Origin: Lutibacter citreus
Lineage (GTDB): Bacteria; Bacteroidota; Bacteroidia; Flavobacteriales; Flavobacteriaceae
Length of the DNA: 64,000 nucleotides
NCBI RefSeq assembly: GCF_003260195.1
Contig: NZ_QEIH01000010.1
Coordinates: 117,803-181,802, forward strand
Direction: 5' to 3'
How positions within the stretch are numbered: position 1 is the first letter of the stretch; the number at the start of each line of letters is the position of its first letter. Shown one piece after another: positions 34,997 through 43,708 of this stretch. Below the pieces are notes generated by a model that was not told the origin of the DNA, ran no database searches, and was given only the letters and a program-made list of their open reading frames with translations. A program made the translations under genes and the position numbers.

Positions 34997-36751
34997 ATGT
35001 CACTTAACCAACCAAATACAGGATTACCGTTTATTAATGCTCACACGCATACCTTTACAAAAGAGCATGTGCCTAAATATATGGCAAAACAAATCCTTCC
35101 TTGGCCGTTTTATAAATGGTTTCCAACCATTCCAATAGTAAACTTTATTAAATCTTATTTAAAAAGAAATAATGATGATTTTGGATATACCGGGCGCAAC
35201 AAGAAGCACTTGGCTTACCAGAAAAAGAAATTCAGAACCCAAACACCTTTTAAGATATTGTATTTTGTTTGGTTAACCGTTGTTTGGTTAATCTTTGCTT
35301 ATTATTTATTTGAACTTATAGTCCCTTCATTAAAAGAAACTTGGATAGGGTGGTTATGCAATTTTTATATAGATTTATTAAATCCAATAATGCCAGATTT
35401 AGGTAATTTATGGAATTCAGTATTTCTTTTACTATTCATTGTTATTGCATTTAAAAGTGTGCGCAGCATGTTGATAAAATACCTTTGGAGTCGGTTTCAA
35501 AAGGCCATTGGTAAGGAGCAATTAGAGCTGTTGTTGCGTTATATTAATATTGCCCGTTTTACAAGCCACAGTGGACAAGCTTATATTTTTAATCAGTTAA
35601 AGCAGCAATATCCTGCTGGATCAAAGTTTGTAATATTACCTATGGATTTACAATATATGGAGGCTGGTCCTGTGAGAACTCCTTTTTTAGAACAAATGAA
35701 GGAGGTAATAGATTTGAAAAAAATAAAAGACAACCAAGATGTTTGCTATCCTTTTATTTTTGTGGATCCCAGACGTATTAAAGAGTATGGAAAGGTGTTT
35801 TTAAACCTGAATTCAGATGATCCGGATAACATTATTTTAGAAGACTGCCAATTGAAAACTTATATTGATGGTGGTTGTGCGGGGATTAAAATCTATCCAG
35901 CTTTGGGTTATTATGTTTTCGATAAAAATCTACTCAAACTTTGGTTGTATTGCCAACAAAAAAATATTCCTATTACAACCCATTGCTCAATTGGTCCGGT
36001 GTATTATCGCGGAAAATTAAATGACTTAGGAAAAAATTACGATTATCATCCTATTTTTAACGAGGTTTATGAGAAGAATGAAGACACAAAGGAAAAAACA
36101 ATTGGACAACTTCGTTTTCTTGAGTTGAAGAACAAAGATTTTCAGAAGAATTTTACGCACCCATTAAATTATTTATGTTTGTTGCATGAACCTTTATTAA
36201 CAAAAGTGATTGAAACTTTTGACGAAAATGGTGATTTAAAAACCTTATTTGGTTATAAAGATGGAAAGATAACTCGTAATCTTAAAAATTTAAAAATCAA
36301 TTTGGCCCACTATGGAAGTGCTGAGATGTGGGAAAGGTTTTTATCTAAAGATCGTTATCGTGAAGCTAATGCCATTATCCAAAATCCTAAAAATGGGCTT
36401 AACCTAAAAGCAAGGTTAGAAAGCAATGCTAATCTATATCAATTTTGGCATTATGTAGATTGGTTTTCTATCATTAGTACTATGATAATGCAGTTTGAGA
36501 ATGTATATACTGATATTAGTTATACATCTCACGATCTTAAATACTTGAATTTATTATCTGAAATATTAGATAATCCTAAAATTGGTAAACGCGTATTATT
36601 TGGAACTGATTTTTACGTGGTGAGCAATCATAAAACAGAAAAACAGTATTGGATAGATATGCAAAATTCCTTGGGAGCTATAAAATGGAACTTAATAGCC
36701 AAACAAAATCCAACAGAGTTTTTAAAAAGCAAATTAGCGAGTTCTTTATAA
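34997..36751 (+). CDS. Amidohydrolase-fold enzyme with inserted membrane helices
   Basis: 584 residues from ATG 34997; an upstream TTG at 34979 is less likely. The TIM-barrel metal site is readable: INAHTHTF (H16-x-H18), GIKIYPALGYY on the strand expected to hold the bridging Lys, ITTHCS, LAHYGS and LFGTDFYVV (final Asp). Between the first strand and the rest are two hydrophobic helices (ILYFVWLTVVWLIFAYYLF and LWNSVFLLLFIVIAF), an insertion that anchors the enzyme in the membrane. The substrate is unknown. It is the first gene of a seven-gene run that includes a lipase and several nucleases, an unusual place for a metabolic hydrolase. Confidence 0.78.
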   Translation: MSLNQPNTGLPFINAHTHTFTKEHVPKYMAKQILPWPFYKWFPTIPIVNFIKSYLKRNNDDFGYTGRNKKHLAYQKKKFRTQTPFKILYFVWLTVVWLIFAYYLFELIVPSLKETWIGWLCNFYIDLLNPIMPDLGNLWNSVFLLLFIVIAFKSVRSMLIKYLWSRFQKAIGKEQLELLLRYINIARFTSHSGQAYIFNQLKQQYPAGSKFVILPMDLQYMEAGPVRTPFLEQMKEVIDLKKIKDNQDVCYPFIFVDPRRIKEYGKVFLNLNSDDPDNIILEDCQLKTYIDGGCAGIKIYPALGYYVFDKNLLKLWLYCQQKNIPITTHCSIGPVYYRGKLNDLGKNYDYHPIFNEVYEKNEDTKEKTIGQLRFLELKNKDFQKNFTHPLNYLCLLHEPLLTKVIETFDENGDLKTLFGYKDGKITRNLKNLKINLAHYGSAEMWERFLSKDRYREANAIIQNPKNGLNLKARLESNANLYQFWHYVDWFSIISTMIMQFENVYTDISYTSHDLKYLNLLSEILDNPKIGKRVLFGTDFYVVSNHKTEKQYWIDMQNSLGAIKWNLIAKQNPTEFLKSKLASSL

Positions 36752-36855
36752 ATATAAATAAAGACTTAAAAAAGAAGTCTAAGCATAAGTAAAGAAAATT
36801 AAAAGAGTAAAATAATTTGGGTGAACATTTATAATTAACAATTAAACTAAAAATC

Positions 36856-38640
36856 ATGGGCAATAATTCAAAATCAAGTACATTTCATTTAGGTATTACC
36901 ATGGCCGGAGCTGTTTCTGCAGGTGCTTATACGGCAGGTTTTATGGACTATGTTTTAGAGGCGCTTTCTGCCTGGGAAGCTGCTAAAAAAGAGAACGAAA
37001 ATAATCCGAATAGTAATATTCCAGATCACAAAGTTATTATTGATGCAATTGGAGGTGCTTCAGCTGGTGGTATGGTAAGTATGATTACAACCTTAGCGTT
37101 ATGTGCAGGAAATATTAAACCAGTAAGGGAAGTTTCAAACACTAAAACTGGAAATATTCTTTATGATAGCTGGGTTTTTCTTGATGATGATAATAGCTTG
37201 TATGATGGTAGTGGAGGAGGGAAAACTACCTTTGAAAAAATGCTAACTAATGTTGATCTGGATGCTAATAAAGGAGCCCCTTCGTTATTAAATTCTAAAC
37301 CAATAGATCGAATTGCAGAAAATGTCTTTGAGCAACTTCCCGCAAATGCAACTCCTAATAATTTTCCTAGTTACATATCTGATGATTTAAGAGTTTTACT
37401 AACAGTAACAAGTTTACGTCCTTTAGATTATAAGGTGAAGTTTAGTAAAATTAAATCTAAATTTTTAGATTCTACACCAGGTCACAGAATAAGTAACCAT
37501 GATATTGTCGCTCATTTTAAATTAAAATATGATGAAGACAAAGACAAAAATAAATACTTGCCATTTCAACCACTTAATTCAGATATAGTTAATGATTTAG
37601 GAAAGAAATTAAAATCAAATAGAGACTTTTTAATTAATGTAACCAAGGCTACAGGAGCATTTCCTATTGGTTTAGCACCACGTTATTTTGAATCTGATTT
37701 TCCTATGGAATATGTTTATAATAGTCTGGCTGAAAGAAAAGCATTTACTTCTCAAATGGATATTGAATTAGATATAGATTCAAAAGAAAATTTTCAGTTT
37801 ACAGCTGTAGATGGTGGAGCTATAAATAATGAACCTTTTGATGAAGTACTTAGATGTCTAGTAGATAATCATGGTCCTGAAGATTCTGTAAATCCAAAAT
37901 ACGGAACAGTTTTAATTGATCCTTTTCCAAATTTTGAAGATGAAAAGGGGGCAGGAAAGCCAAATTACGAAAAAACCAGTATTATGGATATTATTGGAAA
38001 TTTAATACCAACAGTTCTTAATCAAGCAAGAAATAAACAAAGCGATACTTATGGTACAGGATTGTTTAAACTTATGGCGTTTCCAAGAAAACTAAAATTA
38101 GGTTCTCGAAAAGAAGTAAGTTATCCTCCTTTGGCTACTGGTGCTATTGGTGGTTTTGGAGGCTTTATTGATATTGAATTCAGAAAACACGATTTCTTTT
38201 TAGGACGTGATAATGCGCGAAATTTTTTAAGAGGTATCATGTTCATGGAATATGATAAAACAAACCCAAAGAGTCTGTTTCACGGAGTTAGTGATGAGGC
38301 CATTAAAAAATTTGGTAGAAATATTAAGCAAGAGGATGGTACTATGAAGGTTTTTATGCCCATTATTCCAGATGTTAGCAAACTAAATCCGGATGATGAC
38401 CCTAATCCTTCTAGATATACAGTTCAAGACTTTCCTAAGTTTAATAAAGAAGCTTTCAGAAAATTGGAGGGTCCTATTAAAAATAGGGTTAAAGCAATTT
38501 TAAAAGCCGAACTAAATGGTAAAATGTCTGGATGGCTTTGGGGAATAGGAAAAGGATTTATTATTAATAAAATTTCCAAGAAGATGACAAAATGGGTTAT
38601 AGAAACTATTGAAAAAGACTTTTCGAACAGAGGAATGTAA
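36856..38640 (+). CDS. Patatin-like phospholipase
   Basis: 594 residues. GITMAGAVSAGAYTAGFMDY supplies the Gly-rich oxyanion hole. IGGASAGG gives G-x-S-x-G with Ser69, and TAVDGGAINNEP gives the D-G-G with Asp319. The catalytic dyad is therefore complete and the enzyme is likely active on membrane lipids. The C-terminal 250 residues are not a domain I know. Patatin-like lipases are common effectors of bacterial immune systems, where they kill the cell by breaking down the membrane, as in CBASS. Here it lies with nucleases and a STAND NTPase, which makes an effector role possible. A plain lipid-metabolism role cannot be excluded. Confidence 0.87.
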   Translation: MGNNSKSSTFHLGITMAGAVSAGAYTAGFMDYVLEALSAWEAAKKENENNPNSNIPDHKVIIDAIGGASAGGMVSMITTLALCAGNIKPVREVSNTKTGNILYDSWVFLDDDNSLYDGSGGGKTTFEKMLTNVDLDANKGAPSLLNSKPIDRIAENVFEQLPANATPNNFPSYISDDLRVLLTVTSLRPLDYKVKFSKIKSKFLDSTPGHRISNHDIVAHFKLKYDEDKDKNKYLPFQPLNSDIVNDLGKKLKSNRDFLINVTKATGAFPIGLAPRYFESDFPMEYVYNSLAERKAFTSQMDIELDIDSKENFQFTAVDGGAINNEPFDEVLRCLVDNHGPEDSVNPKYGTVLIDPFPNFEDEKGAGKPNYEKTSIMDIIGNLIPTVLNQARNKQSDTYGTGLFKLMAFPRKLKLGSRKEVSYPPLATGAIGGFGGFIDIEFRKHDFFLGRDNARNFLRGIMFMEYDKTNPKSLFHGVSDEAIKKFGRNIKQEDGTMKVFMPIIPDVSKLNPDDDPNPSRYTVQDFPKFNKEAFRKLEGPIKNRVKAILKAELNGKMSGWLWGIGKGFIINKISKKMTKWVIETIEKDFSNRGM

Positions 38641-38682
38641 TTCTATTCTAAAAAATGATAAAATATTTATAAATCTAAAAAA

Positions 38683-40653
38683 ATGCGCGTACTCACAAAA
38701 TCTCGATTTAAATTAGGATTAGAATGCCCAAATAAGTTGTTCTATAGTGGTAAGAAATCCTATGCCAATAATAAAGATAATGATAGTTTTCTTGAGGTAT
38801 TGGCGCAAGGTGGTTTTCAAGTGGAAGAATTGGCAAGAATGTCTTTCCCAGGAGGTAAATTATTAGAGGGTAGGGATTGGGACTATGAAGCACTTTGGTA
38901 TAAAACTAGAGATTTACTAAGGAAAGATAACTCAATCATTTATGAAGCTGCATTGCTTCACAATGGCTTATTTGTAAGAACAGATGTTATAGTAAAAAAG
39001 GGAGATTTTATTGAATTGATAGAGGTTAAGGCAAAATCTTTCGATTCCACAGAAGAAAACATTTTTGTTGGTTCTAGAGGTGGTTTAAGAAGTGAATGGA
39101 AAACCTATTTATTTGATATTGCATTTCAAAAATATGTGATGCAGCAATGTTTTCCAGGTTTTGAAATTAAATGTTTTATAATGATGGCTGATACATCCAA
39201 AACAGCTTCAATTAATAAATTAAACCAAAAATTTCGAATCACCAAAACCACCAATAAAAGAACGGGAATTAAAGTATTAGTTAAATCTATTGAAGAATTA
39301 GGTACACCAGTTTTAGAAAGAGTTGATGTAAGTGATATTATAGAAGATATTGTAAAGGATGTTCATAAATATCAAGAAGACCTCCTTTTTGCTGATACAA
39401 TAAAGCGGTTTAAGTATATCTATGAACAAGATGATTATGCAAATTGGCCAACATCCTATTCTGCCTGCAAACATTGTGAATTTAAAACCTCTATTGAAGA
39501 AAAAGAAGATGGTTTAGATTCTGGTTTTGAATATTGCTTTAAAAAACAACATGGGTGGACGGAAGATGATTTTAATAAACCAAACATTTTTGAGATTGGC
39601 GGATTGTATTATCGCAGAGGAATTGAATTATTTAATGAAGAAAAGTTTTTCATGGAACAGTTGTCTCGTGATGCTATTAAATATAAGGAGGAACTAGGTA
39701 AATTATCCAGTACCCAACGTCAATGGCTACAAATTGAAAAGGAAGTTAATAAAGATACTTCTGTTTTTATAGATGTAAAAGGGTTAAAATCTCAAATGGA
39801 TTTATGGGTTTTTCCATTACATTTTATAGATTTTGAAACCAGTGCATCAGCTTTGCCATTTCACAAAGGCAGGCATCCTTACGAACAAATTGCTTTTCAA
39901 TTTTCACATCATATTTTTTATAAAGATGGACACATTGAGCATGCCAATGAATTCTTAAACGCGGAGCCTGGCGAATTTCCAAATTTTGAATTTATTAGGG
40001 CTTTAAAGAAGGCTCTTGAAAAAGATAATGGCAGTATTTTCCGTTATGCCAATCATGAAAATTCCATTCTTAATGTTCTCTATGAGCAGCTGACCACTTC
40101 TAATGAACCGGATAAAGATGTTTTAATGACTTTTATTAAAAGCATTTCCCATAGTATAAAAAGTGCAGATGTAAATTGGCAAGGACCTAGTGATATGGTT
40201 GATTTATTGGAAATGATTAAAGATTATTATTACAACCCATTAACTAAAGGTTCTAATTCTATTAAAGCTGTACTCCCAGCTATTTTAGAAACAAGTGAAT
40301 TTTTAAAATCAAAATATTCTCAAAAACTAGCTCAATTGGAGTTAACGTCCAAGAATTTTTCTAAAAACCATGTTTGGCTTAAAGTTGATGGTGAAAAAGT
40401 TATTAGTCCATATAAAAATTTACCACCAATTTTTGAAGATTGGACTGAAGAAGATATTGAAAATTCTATGTCAGAAATAGAATCTATTAGTGATGGTGGA
40501 GCTGCCTTAACCGCTTATGGAAAGCTTCAGTATTCAGATATGGAACAAAAGGAGGTTGACGAGATTAAGAAGTCTTTATTAAAATATTGTGAGCTCGATA
40601 CACTCGCAATGGTTATGATCTATGAACATTTTTTAGAACTAGTAGGTAAATAA
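38683..40653 (+). CDS. DUF2779 protein: Cas4-like nuclease fused to DEDD exonuclease
   Basis: 656 residues. The N-terminal half has a PD-(D/E)xK nuclease core: GLFVRTDVIVKKGDFIELIEVKAK with Asp101, Glu114 and Lys116. Four Cys residues (Cys15, Cys262, Cys265, Cys285) are arranged as in the iron-sulfur cluster of Cas4 and AddB. The second half begins with HFIDFETSASALPFHKGRHPYEQIAFQFSHH, the first motif of a DEDD 3'-5' exonuclease (Asp383, Glu385), and ends with YCELDTLAMVMIYEHF, the last Asp motif. DUF2779 is the name for this pair. It likely processes DNA or RNA ends. It overlaps no gene and starts 42 bases after the lipase. Confidence 0.82.
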   Translation: MRVLTKSRFKLGLECPNKLFYSGKKSYANNKDNDSFLEVLAQGGFQVEELARMSFPGGKLLEGRDWDYEALWYKTRDLLRKDNSIIYEAALLHNGLFVRTDVIVKKGDFIELIEVKAKSFDSTEENIFVGSRGGLRSEWKTYLFDIAFQKYVMQQCFPGFEIKCFIMMADTSKTASINKLNQKFRITKTTNKRTGIKVLVKSIEELGTPVLERVDVSDIIEDIVKDVHKYQEDLLFADTIKRFKYIYEQDDYANWPTSYSACKHCEFKTSIEEKEDGLDSGFEYCFKKQHGWTEDDFNKPNIFEIGGLYYRRGIELFNEEKFFMEQLSRDAIKYKEELGKLSSTQRQWLQIEKEVNKDTSVFIDVKGLKSQMDLWVFPLHFIDFETSASALPFHKGRHPYEQIAFQFSHHIFYKDGHIEHANEFLNAEPGEFPNFEFIRALKKALEKDNGSIFRYANHENSILNVLYEQLTTSNEPDKDVLMTFIKSISHSIKSADVNWQGPSDMVDLLEMIKDYYYNPLTKGSNSIKAVLPAILETSEFLKSKYSQKLAQLELTSKNFSKNHVWLKVDGEKVISPYKNLPPIFEDWTEEDIENSMSEIESISDGGAALTAYGKLQYSDMEQKEVDEIKKSLLKYCELDTLAMVMIYEHFLELVGK

Positions 40654-40680
40654 AATGAAAATTCATTAAAGAAATAAGTT

Positions 40681-41859
40681 ATGCCAAATTATTATCCACT
40701 TAAGAAAATAAAAGATATTAGTCGTCGTAGACGAACTATTGAAGGTTTACAACGCATTCGTCAACAAATTAAAGATGAGCGTTTTCCAAGAAAGAAAGCC
40801 TCAGATTCGTTAATTCTTGGTACTTGGAACTTAAGAAATTTTGATGATGATCGCTTCAATTTTGGACCTCGTTTAGAGGAGTCCTTTTATTATATTGCCG
40901 AAATCATATCACACTTTGATGTGATTGCTATACAGGAAATCTGTTATGATCTTTGGCCGTTAAAATTACTTATGAGAATATTGGGAGATGACTTTGATTA
41001 TATCATTACCGATGTAACACATAGCAGTATTGGAGGAAACGAGGAGCGACTTGGGTTTATATACGATAAAAATAAAGTGAAATTTACGGGCGTAGCAGGA
41101 GAAATTGTTCTGCCTCCAAAATTGATGATTAGTAAGGAGACAAAAGAAAAATTACAATTTTCTCGATCACCTTTTGGGGTTGATTTTCAATCTGGATGGT
41201 TTAAATTTTTCTTTTCAACGGTTCATATTTATTTTGGATCCAATAGCACAAGTTCTGACAAGTATAAACGGCGAGTTCAAGAAATAGAGGCAGTTGCAAA
41301 ATACCTTGCAAATGAAGCTAAGAAAAGTGCTGAAAGTAATTCCAGTAGTACCAATTACATTTTAGTTGGAGATTTTAATATTAAAAAGGAGGGAAGCCAA
41401 GGATTTAATGCCTTAAAAGATAATGGCTTTACCGTTGTTACAAATAATGTGGGTAGTAATAGCGATCAAACGAGTTTTTATGATCAGATTTCTTTTATGT
41501 CTAACAAAGATGAAATGAAATTTTTAGAACCTAAGCGTAAAGATCGTGTAATTCAATTTTTCAATAGCATTTTTAGAGACGATGACTATGAAATGTATAA
41601 GCCTATAATGAAAGAACGAATTGCTGAAAAATTAGAGGAGAATCTAGAAGAACTTGAAAAAGCAACCTCAAACACAGCCAAGAAGAAAATTAATTCTCGG
41701 ATTGCGAGTTTAAAGGCAGCACGAAAAACAGATACTTCACTTAAGGCATATTATAAAAAATGGCGTACGTTTCAAGCTAGTGATCATTTACCACTATGGG
41801 TGGAAATTGAAATTAATTTTACAGATAAGTATTTAGAGAAGATAAAAAATATGGATTAA
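40681..41859 (+). CDS. Endonuclease/exonuclease/phosphatase-family protein
   Basis: 392 residues. The DNase I-fold set is present in order: LGTWNLRNFDDDRF (Asn), DVIAIQEICYD (Glu), EERLGFIYDK, FFSTVHIYFG, ILVGDFNI (D-x-N) and SDHLPLWVEI (Asp-His). All catalytic residues are present. There is no signal peptide, so it acts in the cytoplasm, either on DNA/RNA or on phosphate esters. A charged helical insertion (KERIAEKLEENLEELEKATSNTAKKKINSRI) sits between the D-x-N and DH motifs. It lies 27 bases after the DUF2779 gene. Confidence 0.85.
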   Translation: MPNYYPLKKIKDISRRRRTIEGLQRIRQQIKDERFPRKKASDSLILGTWNLRNFDDDRFNFGPRLEESFYYIAEIISHFDVIAIQEICYDLWPLKLLMRILGDDFDYIITDVTHSSIGGNEERLGFIYDKNKVKFTGVAGEIVLPPKLMISKETKEKLQFSRSPFGVDFQSGWFKFFFSTVHIYFGSNSTSSDKYKRRVQEIEAVAKYLANEAKKSAESNSSSTNYILVGDFNIKKEGSQGFNALKDNGFTVVTNNVGSNSDQTSFYDQISFMSNKDEMKFLEPKRKDRVIQFFNSIFRDDDYEMYKPIMKERIAEKLEENLEELEKATSNTAKKKINSRIASLKAARKTDTSLKAYYKKWRTFQASDHLPLWVEIEINFTDKYLEKIKNMD

Positions 41860-41878
41860 TCATTAAAATAATAACATT

Positions 41879-43120
41879 ATGGGACTACTTTATTTAGGAA
41901 GTACAGATGCTTCAAAATATCCTAACAACCGGAAAACTTTTTTAAAAAATTACCATCAAGATGGATTAATGGTAGGTAAAGTATCTTTTAGGGATGATGA
42001 TCGCACTAAATGGCGTTCTTTTAGAAAAGTAGCGGGACATGATGTTGAAAAATTACAGCAATTTCTTAAAAAAGCTGGATTTATGACTAATAGGATGAAT
42101 ATTGGTGTATTTGATTATGCCACTCAGGCGGCTGTTAGGTTATTTCAAGAATACGTTAGAACCATTGATGAAGAAGGGGATAAGACCATGGTACCTGACG
42201 GATTTGTAGGTAATGGCACTATGGCTCATGTAAATCGTTGGATTTCTCAGGATAGAGTTTGTAGTTGGGGGCCAGAATCAGCAACTACACCAACAAAAGA
42301 ATATACAGATTGGTTTAAATTATTAATAAAAGCGAAGTCGCATTACAAAGCTAATCCAGGTCCTATTTTAAGTTATATTAATAAAATGAATAAAACATAT
42401 TCAACTCGTAAAATAGACGATTGGACATTTGATAGTGATGAAATTCATCTTATTGGTATTCGTCGTAATCAAGACAAGCCAGCACATGATCGTAAAAATG
42501 ATGATATATTTATTTTATTGGTTAATGGGCAAGTTTTTAAGTTTTGGGGATCAACAGATCCAAGTGTTCGCATGGCAGGAAGAAAAGATGAACCGTTTTT
42601 AGTAGAAGGGCAACAACTTTACCGTTTTGGGTGGCATAAGGTTTGGGTTGAAAAAAAGATATATAGAGCGGCTAAGCCGTTAGATGCTAACGGTGTTTTG
42701 GTCTTGCGAGATTGGAACAACGATAATTCGTTAACACCAAAAGATCTTGATATTACAGATAGAAATGGTAAGCCTCTGGGTATTCGGGCTAATAACTCTA
42801 TAAATATACATTGGTCTGGTATTGGTAGTACAAATTTCTCGGCTGGTTGCCAAGTAATCTCAGGTAAAAGCTATATTAATAATAAAGGGGATGGGGTAGA
42901 TTGTTCACAGTTTGCTTCAAGAAGTTATAGCGAATTAACAAACTCTGCTAAGAAAACTAAAGGAGCTTATAATATGTTAGCAGATCTTGTTGTATGCTAT
43001 TCAAAACCGGGAGTGCAAAGTTTAATATATACTTTGGGACGAGAAGAATCCTTGAATATTGATGCTAATTTTGGTGCTGATTATGCTAGAAGAGCTTTAA
43101 GTACTATGACAAATATTTAA
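41879..43120 (+). CDS. Peptidoglycan-binding protein with L,D-transpeptidase-like end
   Basis: 413 residues, with no signal peptide. Residues near 50-120 are a peptidoglycan-binding repeat (VEKLQQFLKKAGFMT, FDYATQAAVRLFQEYV, VPDGFVGNGTMAHVNRW). The C-terminal part has INIHWSGIGSTNFSAGCQVISG, like the His and Ser-x-Gly-Cys residues of L,D-transpeptidases (YkuD). The rest of that fold is not clearly visible, so an enzymatic role is only suggested. The lack of a signal peptide is odd for a wall-active protein. It fits either export by another route or a cytoplasmic toxin-like store in this nuclease and lipase cluster. Confidence 0.65.
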   Translation: MGLLYLGSTDASKYPNNRKTFLKNYHQDGLMVGKVSFRDDDRTKWRSFRKVAGHDVEKLQQFLKKAGFMTNRMNIGVFDYATQAAVRLFQEYVRTIDEEGDKTMVPDGFVGNGTMAHVNRWISQDRVCSWGPESATTPTKEYTDWFKLLIKAKSHYKANPGPILSYINKMNKTYSTRKIDDWTFDSDEIHLIGIRRNQDKPAHDRKNDDIFILLVNGQVFKFWGSTDPSVRMAGRKDEPFLVEGQQLYRFGWHKVWVEKKIYRAAKPLDANGVLVLRDWNNDNSLTPKDLDITDRNGKPLGIRANNSINIHWSGIGSTNFSAGCQVISGKSYINNKGDGVDCSQFASRSYSELTNSAKKTKGAYNMLADLVVCYSKPGVQSLIYTLGREESLNIDANFGADYARRALSTMTNI

Positions 43121-43214
43121 ATTAAGAAATATATTATTGATTGAGTTGTACATTAAACATAAATAAATGTTTAATGTAATTAGATAAACTTTAATGAACT
43201 AAAAATAAATTAAG

Positions 43215-43640
43215 ATGACACAGAAAGCAAGACAATATAAATCTAAAGATGTAAAAAAGTTATTTGCCCTTTCGGGTAATATATGTGCAGAACCATCATG
43301 CTCTCGCAGTATGATTTCGGAGGATGAGAATAATGTTTTAGGTGAGATAGCTCATATTTGTGCTGCTAGTTCTGAAGGCCCTCGTTTTGACTCTAAAATG
43401 ACTGATGATGAAAGACGATCTTTCAATAACCTAATTTTATTATGTGATGAACATCATAAGATGATAGATAATCCTGATACTATAGATAAGTTTCCAGCTT
43501 CAGTGATAAAAGAATGGAAGAGCGCGCATGAATCTGTTAATAAGGATACGCCTGTAAATGAAAACTTATCTAAATCCTTTGTTCAAAATGCTGAGAAAAT
43601 TTACAATATTGAAAATATTGATACCGCTAATTTTAGTTAG
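43215..43640 (+). CDS. Small HNH endonuclease with C-terminal adaptor motif
   Basis: 141 residues. The HNH nuclease core has zinc Cys24 and Cys29, EIAHICAASSEGPRFD (His47), and NNLILLCDEHHKMIDN with Cys77 and His80/His81. This is the family of small DNA-cutting HNH proteins used as effectors in anti-phage systems. After a linker (VNENLSKSFVQN) the protein ends in AEKIYNIENIDTANFS. The same motif occurs as ADKIYNIGTITNANFS near the N-terminus of the partner of the STAND NTPase 5 kb away, the placement expected of a short recruitment tail. It lies in the + strand run, 94 bases after the peptidoglycan-binding gene. Confidence 0.82.
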   Translation: MTQKARQYKSKDVKKLFALSGNICAEPSCSRSMISEDENNVLGEIAHICAASSEGPRFDSKMTDDERRSFNNLILLCDEHHKMIDNPDTIDKFPASVIKEWKSAHESVNKDTPVNENLSKSFVQNAEKIYNIENIDTANFS

Positions 43641-43708
43641 AAATTTGATTTATTAGGACAGTATTGATTGCTTGGTTTTATTCTAATTTTTTTAAAAATT
43701 TATAAAAT

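Noticed and set aside
38683..40653. CRISPR adaptation gene, from the Cas4-like domain
   Set aside because: No CRISPR repeats, Cas1 or Cas2 in the window; the domain pair is that of DUF2779.
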